Below are positions 25,701 to 38,215 of a DNA stretch of 64,000 bases, piece after piece; position 1 is the first letter of the stretch; every line of letters begins with the position of its first letter. The position numbers and the translations under genes were made by a program. The notes beneath the pieces were generated by a model that saw only the letters and a program-made list of their open reading frames with translations, was not told the origin of the DNA and ran no database searches. Origin of the DNA: Brachionus manjavacas. Its lineage: Eukaryota; Rotifera; Eurotatoria; Ploima; Brachionidae. The stretch is from positions 2,919,501-2,983,500 of the forward strand of contig JAHQIY010000007.1 in assembly GCA_019054805.1 (NCBI GenBank), written 5' to 3'.

Positions 25701-26702
25701 CTCCAATTCCACACTAAACACATCCATTTTTTCTATTCTTTTCTCCAGTTCGAACTCTGCTGAAGCACTTATTGGATCAATGTCCTCATTTCGCCTGTCA
25801 TAGTCCGAGGCCGAAAATGTCGAATAGACTCGGATGGGATTACGCGAAAATTTGACTCGGCGCTTTTGAATTTCTTCATCCTGCTGATCCATGTCCGAGT
25901 TTTCATCTATACCTGGTATTTCGTAGTAAGCCGAATCGGATGTGTCCACACCGTCTGAATTACCATCTGTGTCGCATGTCACTTCTTTAGTTTTAATCTC
26001 CCCTGTATCAGGCTTGCAATCGGTTTCTGTTCTATCAGACAAATTTGATGTCGACGTGTCTGTTGAAGTTGGTGAAGAGGTTTCTGGTGATTTTTGAGAG
26101 CCGAGTTTTGACCAAGACCGACTGGTAGGCCTTGGCCGCGGAGTCTCAGGTGACTCGGCTTGCATTTCGTCCAAGTCGTTTGCCGAGCCCATGGTTAAAC
26201 ACTTAGGCTTTTGTTCGTCTTTGGGCGAAAAGCTGTTCAGACTTCGTCTTGGATTGAGGCTTCGCGGATTCACCTTAAAAGACTGAGTCATTTTGGCCGA
26301 CTCGGACTCCATTCGGGCGAATAATGCCTTCGCTGACTGGAAGCGAGTCAAGTGGTCTGTGTTGGTGTCATCAGGGTGCTGAATTTTGGGCGACTCGTCC
26401 GGCTTTTTGAGCTCGTTCACATTTTTTAACAAATTGATCCTATTCATGATTGACTCGGAGTTTTGGTTCCTAGAGGTGGACAAACTGCGACTACGATTGC
26501 TCGATTGAAGCTTACTTGTCAGTTGATTGACCACACTGTCACCATTCAATCTAGATTGGTGTTTTAAAGGTGGTGTGCTGTCATTTTCGACTTGATTTTG
26601 AAAAAATACGCTCTTCAAGCGACTTACATTGGTACCAAAGCCTAATTGAGTGTTCGATTGACTGCAGTATGAGGTCGGTGATAGAATTGCAGCGTTGGAC
26701 AT
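20763..26702 (-). CDS. PPP1R9A: Neurabin-1 (PP1- and actin-associated scaffold), two exons
   Basis: Exon 1 is 26702-24982 and exon 2 is 21741-20763. The split AG|A codon joins them in phase (2700 nt, 899 residues). ATG at 26702-26700 is the first Met after an in-frame TAA. Features: a Ser-rich head; the PP1-docking motif RRVKF at about residue 280; the neurabin signature [27 protein letters not shown]; a PDZ domain at about 325-420 with the GLGLSIIG carboxylate loop; coiled coil at about 495-595; proline-rich IPPPPLPPM and SPPPPIPQ; an acidic stretch; and a C-terminal SAM domain at about 812-875 ([33 protein letters not shown]). The SAM domain separates neurabin-1 from spinophilin, which lacks it. 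Neurabins target protein phosphatase 1 to F-actin in neurites and at junctions. Protostomes usually have one neurabin/spinophilin gene, so one-to-one orthology to PPP1R9A versus PPP1R9B is not implied. Confidence 0.92.
21917..21964 (+). mobile_element. 48-bp short member of the dispersed insertion family, flanked by 11-bp direct repeats
   Basis: GTCATTATGAA stands at 21906-21916 and again at 21965-21975. The 48 bp between them start TAATTGTCCCGATTC and include CTATCCTAGTGGATAATGG, matching the left end of the 275-bp insert at 2205. They end TAGCCGAATG, whose reverse complement CATTCGGCTA occurs near the right end of that insert. It looks like an internally deleted copy that kept both ends. 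Confidence 0.7.
22720..22954 (+). mobile_element. Poly(A)-tailed retroposed insertion, 235 bp, with 14-bp target-site duplication
   Basis: ATAACTCAATATGT occurs at 22706-22719 and 22955-22968, flanking a segment that ends in a run of about 24 A. A poly(A) tail directly followed by a long target duplication is the hallmark of LINE-mediated retroposition. The insert also has a 27-T run at 22763-22789 and a GC-richer stretch near 22885-22920 (CGGACGTGCCCAGGGGTCC). No ORF or recognised parent gene. A second run of about 26 A follows at 22978-23003, perhaps a second event. Confidence 0.7.
23345..23455 (+). repeat. LINE-like 3' tail with ATT microsatellite
   Basis: The segment AGCTACCATAGATGGC, then CATCTCCGCAAGCTCGC, then GCTGTAGC runs into TTATTATTATTGTTATTAT. 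A similar arrangement (AGCTACCATAGCGAG, TCTCCGGAGG, GCTGAAGC, TTATTATTTTT) occurs at 36085-36155. LINE relics in this window end in the same kind of ATT-rich tail, so these are probably stranded 3' ends. Confidence 0.5.
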
Positions 26703-29700
26703 TCTTTCAGTCAATGAAGCATTTTATTCTATTCTCTAAATTAAATTTAAATTTATGATTTTTTAATTAACAGTTAGAAGTCACGCCATTTAAAAGTCAT
26801 GTGAGTAAAAGACCTTTTAAGTGACATGACTCACACAAAAATTAAAGATGTCGCGTACAAAAAGAAGACTGGTAAATAGAGTTCAAACAAACTTAAAAAA
26901 CTTGAGTTGACAATTATGAAAAATTGTTTTTTTTTAAGGAATTTCAAGGGCTTTTTTTAAACATTAAACTTGGTATTTTTTAAGTGATATTCAAAAGAAA
27001 TTTTAGAATTTTTTTTACCTTTTTAAAATTTGATAATTAATTCAAAGATAAAAGCTCAAGAAACTTGGCAAAAAACTTGCGGGATTTAGATTCTAAAATA
27101 AACAAAAGGTAAATTTATTTGAAGTAATCTGTTATCACACAAAATAATGAAATTTTATTGAAAATTAATTAATTTTTAAAACATAAAAGTGAATTAGAAT
27201 TTTTAAATTTTTTTTGAAATTGTTGATAAAAAATGCTTTTGATTATTTTTATCAGAAAAATAAATGATCTTTTAAAAATTTTAATTTGTTGCCGAATATT
27301 TAATGAATATTTCCAATAAAAAATAGTTTTTAAAATTTTATCTTAATGTAAATATCCTGAAGTTTTCGTTTTTAATATTTTATTTAGTATATTTTTGAAA
27401 TCTCAAGGCTTAATTTCAAATCTTAATTTTTGGCTGACGATAAAAAAAAAATATTCCTTTTTTAATTTTAAAAGCCTTATTAATTGGCAATAAATGATAG
27501 AATTAGAATTCTAATTTCTTCTTTTAATAATTAAGAAAAAAATTCTGAAAAAAAAATCATATGCTTATCTGCTTAGATCATGATTATGCAGCAGACTTAA
27601 TTAAAATTCGAAAATAAGCATCTTAAAGATTTGGCATGTGAAAAATAAACTGTGTTAAAAAGAAAAAAATTAATCAAAATATTTTTGTTTGATTAAAGAA
27701 AAAAATAAATAAGAAAAAAAAATACCCTGATACTTTTTGATTTGACCTACTATTATTACCAAACGAATTTATTTATTTTAATTAAATATAATGAATGAAT
27801 TATAAATTTGAATTTAAATTAAATGATTCAAAAATGCAAAATATTCCGAAAACAATTTTTTGATTTAAATATGGATCAAATCAAACCCTAGTAATAGATA
27901 AAAAATTGAAAAGCGTGTTATCACAGGATTTTAAGCAACAATCTCAGACACCAAAATAGTAAATAAAAATTCTCACCAATTTAAATTTATTAAAAAATCT
28001 CAATCCAGTATTAATTAACTTTTAGTTATAAATATCACTGAAAAGCTTTTCAAAAAATAAAGATCGTTATACCAAAATCCTAGAGAGAAAAAAAAACTAG
28101 CTTAAGGATCATTATTCCTATTATTCGTATTAACTAATTATTTTTAAACAAATAAATAAAGCTCAAGCCAAACTAAGAAAACCATGTTTACTATAGCAAA
28201 GCTTGCCCGAGCGCTTACAAAAGTCTACGCCAAAGCTGCTCAAATTTTAATTTACATTTAAAAAAAGCTTTAATTTATTTTAAAATAAATATTTAAAAAA
28301 GACATTACGTTTGATTGATATTTTGAAGGCGAAAATTATCGTATTATAGCCAGACTTTAAAAACTATCAATTTACCTATTAATCGTCTTGGGTTTTTCTA
28401 TCTCTTTTTTTCTTTGGAGCAGATTTGAAGTGTAATTATATTTTTTTAGCAAAAATATATTAATATCAAATCATACGATCATTAAAGCATGGTATCATTT
28501 CGAATGGTCAAAATAGACCAGCATTCTTAACCACAGCTTCTAATAACTACTTTAAGTAGATTTTACGCTCTTCAAATAAAATAATTTTAAACGACATGAT
28601 ATTTTAGATATCTTAAATCTTCTTAGTTAATATTAAAATTAGTAGATTCTAAAAATTTTGATTATTTTAATTTATTCGATAAGAACTGAACAATTATCTT
28701 TGTCATTAAATTGATATCTAAATTACATAGAGTCATTTTTTCAATTTTTATTCAAAATTTTAAATCAACCCGAATGAAAAATACCAAATTGAAAAATTGA
28801 AAATTAAAAAATTATTCAAACCAATTTATTTATTTTATAAATGATTTAAATTTGAAAATAATGCTAATTTGATTTAAACATTTAGTTTTTTTATTCAAAA
28901 TTACTAGCACTTTTCTAAATTTTTGAATAAATGAATCTAATTGGGACCGGTATCAGTATTTTTTATTATAAAGAAAAACTAAATTCTATTTAATTAAGAT
29001 TATTTTATTGAGACCGTATTTGCAAAAGAATGAAATCCACTAATTTTTAACGAAAATTTTTTTTTTATTTTCCCTATCAAGATAAAGATATCTTGAATTG
29101 AATTAAAGACGGTGTTTTGCTAGGTCTACGAGGCGAGGGTCTTCAAAAAAATCAATTTTTTATTTTTTTTCGCTAAATATAAAACAAAAATAAAAAAATA
29201 TCGATTTATTACTAATAGCCTCACTGCGGTTCTCAAGCAAGACATTTTTATTAATGATAGCTAAACAAAAGCATCTGCTTATCAAGCTTTAGGTTCAAGC
29301 TATCTTAAATTCAGCATTTTCGGACATATCAAAAATTTTTGAAATCCTAGCTTTATCATTACGATGAAATTTTTGCTCGTACTTTTGACTTGAAGAAACA
29401 ACAAGACATAAAAAAGCGTAAATATCATTTTTTTTCTAGACAATTAAGTTTAAGTCTTATTTGCAAAATAAAAAACAATAAAGTTTTTCCATTAAGTTCG
29501 TGTCTTTTAGCTAATTTTTTTTTACTCCTTTATAAGAAAATTATTTTAATTTACTTTTATTTTTTTTTCAAGTTCACTAAAAATTTGAATTTTAGTTTTG
29601 TTCCATAATGATTTTTCTAGCCTCTTAGCATTAAAAATACTCAGTTTTGTCACGTTACCTTTAGTTCACGAAAAAAAATATTAAATATTGTATAAAAACC

Positions 29701-32700
29701 GAAAGTCAGAAAGAAAAGAACAAACATACATATTTGAAAATATTATTCTATTTGAAATAAATTTTAGAAAAACAAAATGTTGAAAAAACAAGCATTTTGA
29801 ATCTTTTAAAACTATCATATCCTATTAAAGGATTACTAATAATTGAAATCAAAAAACGTAAAAAAATTCAAAAAGCATGTTTTCTTTTATAAGGGTCAGG
29901 TAAGATCTCAACTTTTAAAATTTTGAAAGCAAGCTTTAAATAAAAACTTTTAGAAATGATATTTGTTTTCTTCTTTTTTTTTAAAGCGATCAAAATTTTC
30001 CTTTTGAGAAATTAAAACTCTTGATTTAAGATATATTTGCATAGTTTTTTCATAGTACGGAAATAATTTTAAATTTTGAATTTTTTTAATTTAAAAAGAA
30101 CGTCGATTAAGCTTCTTTTCACTATTTGATTTATAAACAAAACAAAAAATATTAAAATTAAGGCTACGCTTTTTTATTAATCTTGTTTTTACAAGTGTTT
30201 TAAATTTTTTTCCCAATCCTTACCAATAGCCAAGATTTCATTTAGAATTTAACACTGGATTAATTATTTTTCAGAAAATTAAAATCCTTTTTGGCAAATA
30301 AAATAATTCATAAAAGCGTGCTGTAACTTATAGTTTTTAATGATTATTTTTAAATTTTGGTGCACAAATGTTACCATAGTTTACCTCGCATAATATTTGA
30401 ATTTCAAGTATCCACTTGATCCTTAATTTCGTTTAGTTTAAATTAAGTGTTCAAATAGAGTCTTAAGTTGAACCTTTTAAAATTTTCTTAATATAATTCA
30501 TAATTAAACTCTTTTTGACCAAAAATTAACTAGACTTAAATCATTTTGAATTTATTCTTTTTTTTTGATATTAAATTAAAAAAATTTTAACCAAAATTTA
30601 TCATCAAATGTAAAATTTTGTATATTTATAAATTAAATTTGTTCGAATGCAATTAAAATCAAATGCAGAACGAAAAGCCTATTTAAGTCCAACTAAAATT
30701 TATGATGACAAATGGTCTCGTGATTTTCCAAGACATTGGCCTATGCTGTCTAATTTATGGATTAAACTAAAATTTTATTTGATTGAAACAAATATTCTTA
30801 GTCACATTTTTATTAACCAAAGCTTATTTTAAATTCAAACTTTTAAAATTTTGACTTGGATTTTTTCAAATAAGTTTTATTTTGAAAATATTTCTAAAAA
30901 CAATCTTAATGTCGCACAAATAGTGGACAACAAATTAAGTTTAATATCTTGATCGCAAAGCAGTTAAACTTCTTTTTTATAACGAAAAAAAAAATTTAGC
31001 CAAACCATCAATTTTGCTAAGGTTATATCTGTTTGTTATCGTTGGGTGGTTCGTTTAATTTAAAGCTAATAAAAACAAAGATTTATCGAGATTTGATCGA
31101 GCCTTATGCAAACAATTAACTTGAATATCAATAATTTAATTTTGTTTTTCGAAATAGATCGCAAAATTAGCTTAAAAACAAAAAGCAAAATGGTTAATTA
31201 AGATATCATGAATCTTTAAGCTTATATACAGACACCAAATGAAATAAACTTTGGAAATTTTAAAGATTTCATGCATTTTAAACCAGCCATTATATTTTAC
31301 TTTACAATTGCCAATTTCTTGTTTTAAAGATAGATGCGATTAACATACTTCAATTGCTTGATTGCTCGGCCAAATTCTAGACCAGGTGGATTTTCTTCCG
31401 AACTTGTTCCAAATATGGGTCACCAATTGATTTAGGGAAATTATGTTTTAGAAAAATTCTAATTAAGCCTTAATTAAGCTATAATATAAATGCCTTCTCG
31501 ATTGTGCAATTATTAGCAAATTCTTCCAAAAAATGAATGCTTTGGGCGAGCTAAAATTTGACTTTCTTTTAAGCTACGCGCAATTTTGAATTTGGCCAAA
31601 AGCGACTGTCATAGACCTTTTACTCAGAAATTCAGTTCAAATTTTAAATCATTAAAAATTTTAGAAATTTTACCTCATATATTTGGAAAAATGGAAAAAC
31701 CAATTTAAATTTTTCTCATATTAAATAAAATATTAAAAAATAATTGTTATAAATTTTTAAAATATTTATTAACAGCTTTTTTAGAACCAATTTCTAATCA
31801 ATGAATCATCAAATGAAATATTTATATGTGAAATGGCCATGAATATGTTAAACCATGTGCAAAATCGAAGAACTTTGAAAATACTTTTGGATTCAATTAG
31901 ACTCATTTGGCTAACAAATTTTATATCCATAAAAATGAAATCAGACTATTCTAAATTTAATTTAAAATTATTCTGCTAATGTTGCTGATAAATTCAATAT
32001 TGGATTTTTTTAACTATAATTGTAAAATTTCAATCTTTTATTAAATGAAGGGTTAATCTGTAAATAAATAAAAGGGGCACAATTTAAACAGTGTTTTCTA
32101 ATATTATTCATTATCTTAAAAATCAATTTATTTTTTTAAAATTAAATTATTAAACAGCAAAAGGAATTTAAAGTGATTTTTCTTAATTTTATTTTGTATA
32201 TATTTTAAGAAAATAATAACCAGACTCTTTGAGATTAGAAGCAATTTTTTTGGGTGATTTTTATGAATTAATTAGATTATTATGGCTCAAAATGCGTGGC
32301 TGAAAGAAAATCTTTTCTTATGCACACTCAATTATAAAATTCTCGAAAAACTTATTAAAAACTTTATGATTCGTGACTAATAATGACAGCGACTTTTATG
32401 TGAAACTTGCATCCTACTAAGATCAATTCCTTTGATAATAAAATTAATATTAAAAAAGTTGTTTTAATTTTAAAGTAGACTTTTTTTCATTTCGTGTTAT
32501 ATTTTTCTTCATCATTAAATTAATATTGATTCTTAATCAACATTAAAAAAAAATCTTTCAACCCCAAAAAAAAAATTAAAGAAGATATATATCAGCTAAA
32601 ATGTATTTCTCAGGGTATTTTCTTCAGACTCAAGGATTTTAAATTAAAAAAGAGATAAATTATTAAGTGTTTAAAATTCCTATGGGTCTTTTAACATATG

Positions 32701-34082
32701 AATGTTTTAATTTAATTTTAATTAAACTTGAAGTTAACAAGATAATAAAATTGAGACCTAACTGAGACTTTCATAAGAGGGATTAAAAATCTTGAGTTCC
32801 TTGACAATCTCAAAATGAATATTTAGCTACAAAGATGATTTCTTTATCATATTCTATTGAGATATTTTTATTTTAGCCGAGACTAATTAAAAATTAGGTC
32901 TTTTGTTAAAAATTAATCCTTGAAATTTTAATGAAATTAAAATTTTTTTAAAATATAAAGATTTTCTAATATATTATATTTTTTCCCCTTTCGCTTTATA
33001 ACTTAAATAAGTTTTTACAAATTATGAAAATTGTTCAATAACTTTAGAAATATCAAAGTTGTCTTTTAAGAAACACTTTGTATGTATAAGTTTTAATTTT
33101 TGAATTTCAATCCAGATAAGACCTAGAAATTATCTGTCTGATTTTATCTTTGATTTTAGCCATTTAATTATTTATAAAGTCATAATTGATTAGTTTTGTA
33201 TTTCATTAATTAAGTGTCTAAAGTTTTTATCAAAATAATTTAGCATTTTTAAATATGAAAATAAAAGGACAAAATTTTAAAAATATTCATCAAATTTAAG
33301 TCATTTTCTTTACAGAAATGGGTGAGTTAGAAATAAGCAAAAAAATTAATAATTAATTAAATTAATTTATTAAATTTAAAATGACATTCAATCCTTGATG
33401 CTTGTTCCTTTACACTTTTATTTATGCTTTTGTTTTTTTACAAATTTTTTCTTTGTTTATACCTGATCCCTTAAAATTGTCCCTATTTATGGCTCTAAAC
33501 GATTATTTTAGTTTTTTACTCTTCAATTCAGTCGTTTTTCAGTTTCAGACCCAAAAGAATGACTTGATTCAATTGTGAGAAATCTGCGATTCTTCTTAAA
33601 TTTTTCTAAATAATAAAATAATTTTTTTTATCACCTTTTTCATTAATTTGATTAATTAATTTTCTTATTGAATTCTTATTTTTTTTTTATTTATAAAAAT
33701 TCTGTTAATCACATAAAGAGCTTTTAATCACATAATTATTTGTGAGGAAAAAGAAATTTGACTAAAATTAATTTTGCTTTTTCAAAATTAGTACTGTGGA
33801 TCGAGCGAAGCAATCAAACATCTACGATTGATCTGTTCGAATTTTATCAATAAGATAAAATTTTAAAAATTTTAATTCATAAGTAATAATGTTTTTAAAC
33901 AAAAAATTTTTTGAGTAACAAAATAAAAGGCAATTTATTCAAAACTTAAAGCTCCTACTCTGCTTATTCTGCTACAAAATTGGTCAAGGAACGGGATCAG
34001 GTATTAACAAAGAAAAAAATAACTATTCACCTGGTCCCTAATAAGTTATTCACAAGACACAATTGTAGTTGAACATTGATCG

Positions 34083-34168
34083 GAGCCGTTGCTCAAAAGG
34101 GTACTAGAAAATGCGATGAGCGCCTCCCAATTATCCGCAAGGATAGAAAAAGATCAATTATTGGAAAA
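34083..34168 (-). repeat. Diverged member of the dispersed insertion family
   Basis: The reverse strand reads AATAATTG, CTATCCTTGCGGATAATTGGG, AGGCGCTCATC, CTAGTACCC and TTTTGAGCAACGGCTCC in the same order as the insertion at 2205. A weak match may go on to about 34030 (reverse strand TTATTAGGGACCAGGTG). No target duplication found. Confidence 0.6.
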
Positions 34169-36084
34169 TTATTTAGTTTACTAGGCATTTTAAAATTATA
34201 ATTAAAATTCTTTTAGGAACAATACTAGGATTTATATTTATAAAACGAATTACTATCACCAACATCTAAAAAAGGATTGATCATTAGAAAAAAAAGATTA
34301 TTGAGAAAAAGTATTTAATTTAATTGTTTAAGTAGGGATTCAATGAAAAAAAATTAAAATAGTAAATTTTTTTATTTTTTGCGGCATTAGAACCAAATGT
34401 TTTATTTTAAAAATTAATTTTTTTATTAATATGATTTTTTTTAAACAACAACTTCATTTTTATAATTGTGGCCGATTCTTTTTTAAATTAATTTTTTAAT
34501 TAACAAAGTTTTTTTTGAAATTTAATATCAATGAAAAAAAAGAATTAATTTCTATTGTTTTTTGTTTTAAGATATTTAATCTCAAGGGTCCTCTCAAAAA
34601 TAAAAAAGATATAACTGTGCATAAAACGATTGATTTTTTTTAAAAATAGAATAAATTAAAATTGCAGGTTTCAGATTATAAAAATTACTTTTAAGAATCA
34701 ACGAATTGTTTATAAAATTAAACAAAAATTTTTGTCTAGTAAATAGAGCATAAAATAAGTATCTTAAATTTAAATTTTTTTGGTTTTATTATTTTTAAAT
34801 TAGATTTTTTTTTTGAAATTTTTGTCATAGATTAGAAGTTCCAATTTTGATGCATCAACTCAGTTGATTCAGTTGATTAAGAAAATTTTTTGATTTAAGT
34901 TAAATCAAACAATTTTATTTTATATCTTGTCCTTAGATTTTATTTACCCCTTAACCCTTTTTTATTTCTTGCAGAATCAGAATCCGGAATTTTTTGATTT
35001 TCGTCTAACAAGTCCAATTTTATGTATTCAAGCTATGCCTTATTTTAAAAAATTTTGATTATAAAAATAATTTTAATTTTCAAAAATCTTTTTAGACTGA
35101 TTTTTTCTCAAACTCTTTCTGTCAATTCTATGAACTAATAAATAAATTATTCTTGTATAAAAAAAGAAATAAAAAATTTAATAGATAAATCAGTATTTCA
35201 ATAAAGCATTTGAAACGGAGGTAATTAAACGTTTTAAACTACCATAAATAATTACATTATTATCAATACGATTTCTAATGAATAGAAATTCACATGTTTT
35301 AACTGCTTTAGGGCGAGTTATGGTTATTGAGAAAGAGACTTATTAACCGAAGCTTATTAAAATTCAAAATATTTTATTTGTTATTGGAATCATTAGTTCT
35401 TTCCGACTGGAACGATTTTCAGACTAAATTAAATCAATATTAAAATTGCTCAGGAAATCAGTTAAAAAATCGAATTTCACGCAGATTTAGAAACTGTGTT
35501 AAACTTATAAAAATGATACCAACTGAATATTTTCTTTTTTTTTAAATACAATTTCTGGTAGGAAAAACAATTGTTTTAGAGATTATTTTTTAGTTCAAAA
35601 TTTGCAGTTTTTAAGCTTTTAATAAATGTTAAGCTTCATTCTTTAGATCTATCTTAAAAATTAAATATTTTATGTAATCATGAATTTTTAAAGTCGATTT
35701 TATCATGAATCAAATTTGTCTGTTACAGCTTTAGCATTTAATACGAAATTTTTATTTGAGCTCAATATTTTAATGAACACAATATTTTGTATGAAAATTA
35801 ATTTTAATATTTCAATATTCAATTTTCAGGTATCAAAATGAAAAAAAAAATTAAATTAAACTAAAGAGATCATTTATTGAAGAAATTGATTTTATTTGAT
35901 TTCGAATTTGACTGGATTTTGTTCAGCGGATAGAAATATTGAAGAAAAAAAAAAAGAATCAAATAAAAAAATAAAATTGAAACGAATTTAAATGATAATT
36001 AATGAAATTTTAGTATATTTATAGGCCGCCTTGGATTCTAAATTTAACTCGGACTAAATTCATTTTATTTTTTTTTGTAAAAAA

Positions 36085-36155
36085 CAGCTACCATAGCGAG
36101 ACTAAAGCTAGTCTCCGGAGGTATCCTGCTGAAGCTTATTATTTTTGATTTTAGC
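36085..36155 (+). repeat. LINE-like 3' tail remnant
   Basis: ACAGCTACCATAGCGAG, TAGTCTCCGGAGG, GCTGAAGCTTATTATTTTT in the same order as the tail at 23345-23455. No LINE coding sequence was recognised directly upstream. Confidence 0.4.
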
Positions 36156-37784
36156 TTAATTCATATAAGATCAGGATTTAAATTAAATGTATTTAGAGAA
36201 AATAATAATCTTGTAATAAATAAATCATGAAATTGACTATTGTAAATTAAGTTCGATTTATTTTTTGACTCTAAAATGCATCGAAAATTTTAATAAACAA
36301 ATTTGGCGGCGATGGTTTTGAAATTTTTAATGTTTTCAAAGTAGAGTTTTTACAAAATGAATCCTTTCGACTGTTGAAAATTCTCTATCTCTGTTTTAAT
36401 GATTTGTATGATTAAAAAATAAAAAAGTGCAAGTTTTAATTTAAAATGTTTCTTGATAGGAAACTCATTTTTAAAAGCAAATAATCCTCTCAAGAATCTC
36501 GGATTTTGTTAGCAAAATCATTTTTTCTCTAAACTCGAGTTTCAATCAAGAATTTCGCAGATTAATCTATCAAATTTGCAAATGATGTATTTTCGATTTT
36601 ATCGCAATTAGCAAAAAATATAATTCTTAACTTTTTTCTACATACTACAGGAAATTTTACCAAGTAACAATTGAGTGAACCAAATGACAAAAAAATTCTT
36701 TAACATTTCATCAAATTTTTTTTTAGAGAGAAAATTTTGATTGACAGACCTAATTATTTTTAAAAAAATTAGGATCATATTAATTCTATTAGTGATTTTT
36801 TTTAACTTGAAATATCAGTACTTAAAGAAAATCTCATCGGCCTACAATTTCATTATTTCAAATCTATGAATTAAGTCATGGTGTAATTAAATATTAATTT
36901 ATCTGATTTTTCAAAAAAATTTAAATTATTTAACCTTAGTATTGAATATTTTAAAAATGTTATTCTGATCTTCAATATAAAAAAATTGACATATTGGGAA
37001 TAATTGGTTAAAGTATTTAGGCTTTTGATTATTGTTTATACTTATAATTGCTTATAGTTTTATCTAATTTTTAATACAACAAATAATGAAGCACGTTTTA
37101 GATTTTATGATTCTGAAACACTTGTTCACTAAACATATCAAAAAATCCTGAAGAAATTAATTCACAAGAATTTTTTTGGAAATTAATTTTTCATGCTCAT
37201 TTAATTTATATTAAAAGATTTTACGAGATAAATAGGATTTATAATAATAATAAAAACTAAATTTAATCATATGTATTTTTTAAACCAAAATCAAATTTAC
37301 AATCTTAAATTACTTATTTATGAAATTGTCAGTAAGTCAAAATTTTGTTTTTTAAATGTTAAAATATAAGGCGCAGACAACAAGATGTTAAGATAATGGA
37401 TTTTTTATAAGATTAAATTCAAGATTAAGTCTTCTATTATTATTCCATTTTTATTTTTAAAACATTTCATATAAATTTTTAAATAATGTTTTTATTTTAT
37501 TTCCCTTAGATTTTTCTAAACGATCTACTACACTTCTATCCAACTTTCAGTTTCAACAAAAGCCGAATCAAATCGAACCAAATCTAGCATATTATAGTCT
37601 AAAATTAAATATTTTTTTATAAGTATGAGTTCAAAATTATTACAATTAAAAATAATTAATTTTGAAACTTGAAAGTGTTGGGTTCGGGTTTATTTCGGTT
37701 AATTTTCTGTGTCAGGATGTTTGTTTCTGCGTGGTTCAGATACCAATAGTTCGGTAAAGATGCAGTTATAATTAATATGATTTT

Positions 37785-38215
37785 AATTATAATTATAATA
37801 AAAATAATAATAGTTTAGGCTGTAACAGGAGTAAACCTGCGATTGAGGGTTTTCATCACAATGACAGCTTTTTTTGAATCCTTTTTATATTTGTTGTAAT
37901 TCGCTTTGAAGTGGTTCTTGGCGCTGGATTGAATTACTGTGGGCGGAAGTTGATTCCAAACGGTGACGATACGATTAGTAATAAATAATTCTCTTTGACC
38001 GCAGTTAGTTGTCAGCTGTCTTAATTTTCTATGTTTGTATCCTCTTATTTCACTCGCTGGTCAAATTGCAGAAATCGAATTTGCTAGAGCGTTTGGATTG
38101 TACCAGTTTTCAATTTTAAGAATGTTTTGTATTTTAAAATACTTTACCACATCTCCTTTCAATCTTGTCTCTTCTAATGTCGTTAAGTTGAGTTTATCTT
38201 TCAACGTAAGTTAAA
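37785..38215 (-). mobile_element. LINE ORF2 C-terminal fragment with 3' tail
   Basis: The minus strand from 38210 reads LKDKLNLTTLEETRLKGDVV, then KYFKIQNILKIENWYNP. After one in-frame TGA it reads RGYKHRKLRQLTTNCGQRE, LFITNRIVTVWNQLPPTVI and RRFTPVTA, stopping at 37817-37815. LEETRLKGD, FITNRIVTVWNQLP and the spacing are the standard post-RT tail of CR1/Jockey-type LINEs. An (ATT/AAT)-rich tail follows at about 37810-37785. It is the best-preserved LINE frame in the window, with one stop in about 130 codons. Confidence 0.85.

Larger units (their letters stand above)
26703..37784. other. Gene-free AT-rich region between divergent neurabin and GPCR genes (first part)
   Basis: About 11 kb with no coding-like ORF, tRNA or rRNA on either strand. 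Identified contents are a diverged member of the dispersed insertion family at 34083-34168 and a LINE-like tail at 36085-36155. The neurabin promoter should lie just above 26703. No TATA box or initiator could be told apart from background in this composition. Confidence 0.5.

Noticed and set aside
20763-26702. Spinophilin (PPP1R9B) as the name
   Set aside because: Spinophilin has no C-terminal SAM domain; this protein does.
30647-30832. 61-codon ATG frame
   Set aside because: No family recognised, its second half is background-like AT translation, and no flanking splice or regulatory support was seen.
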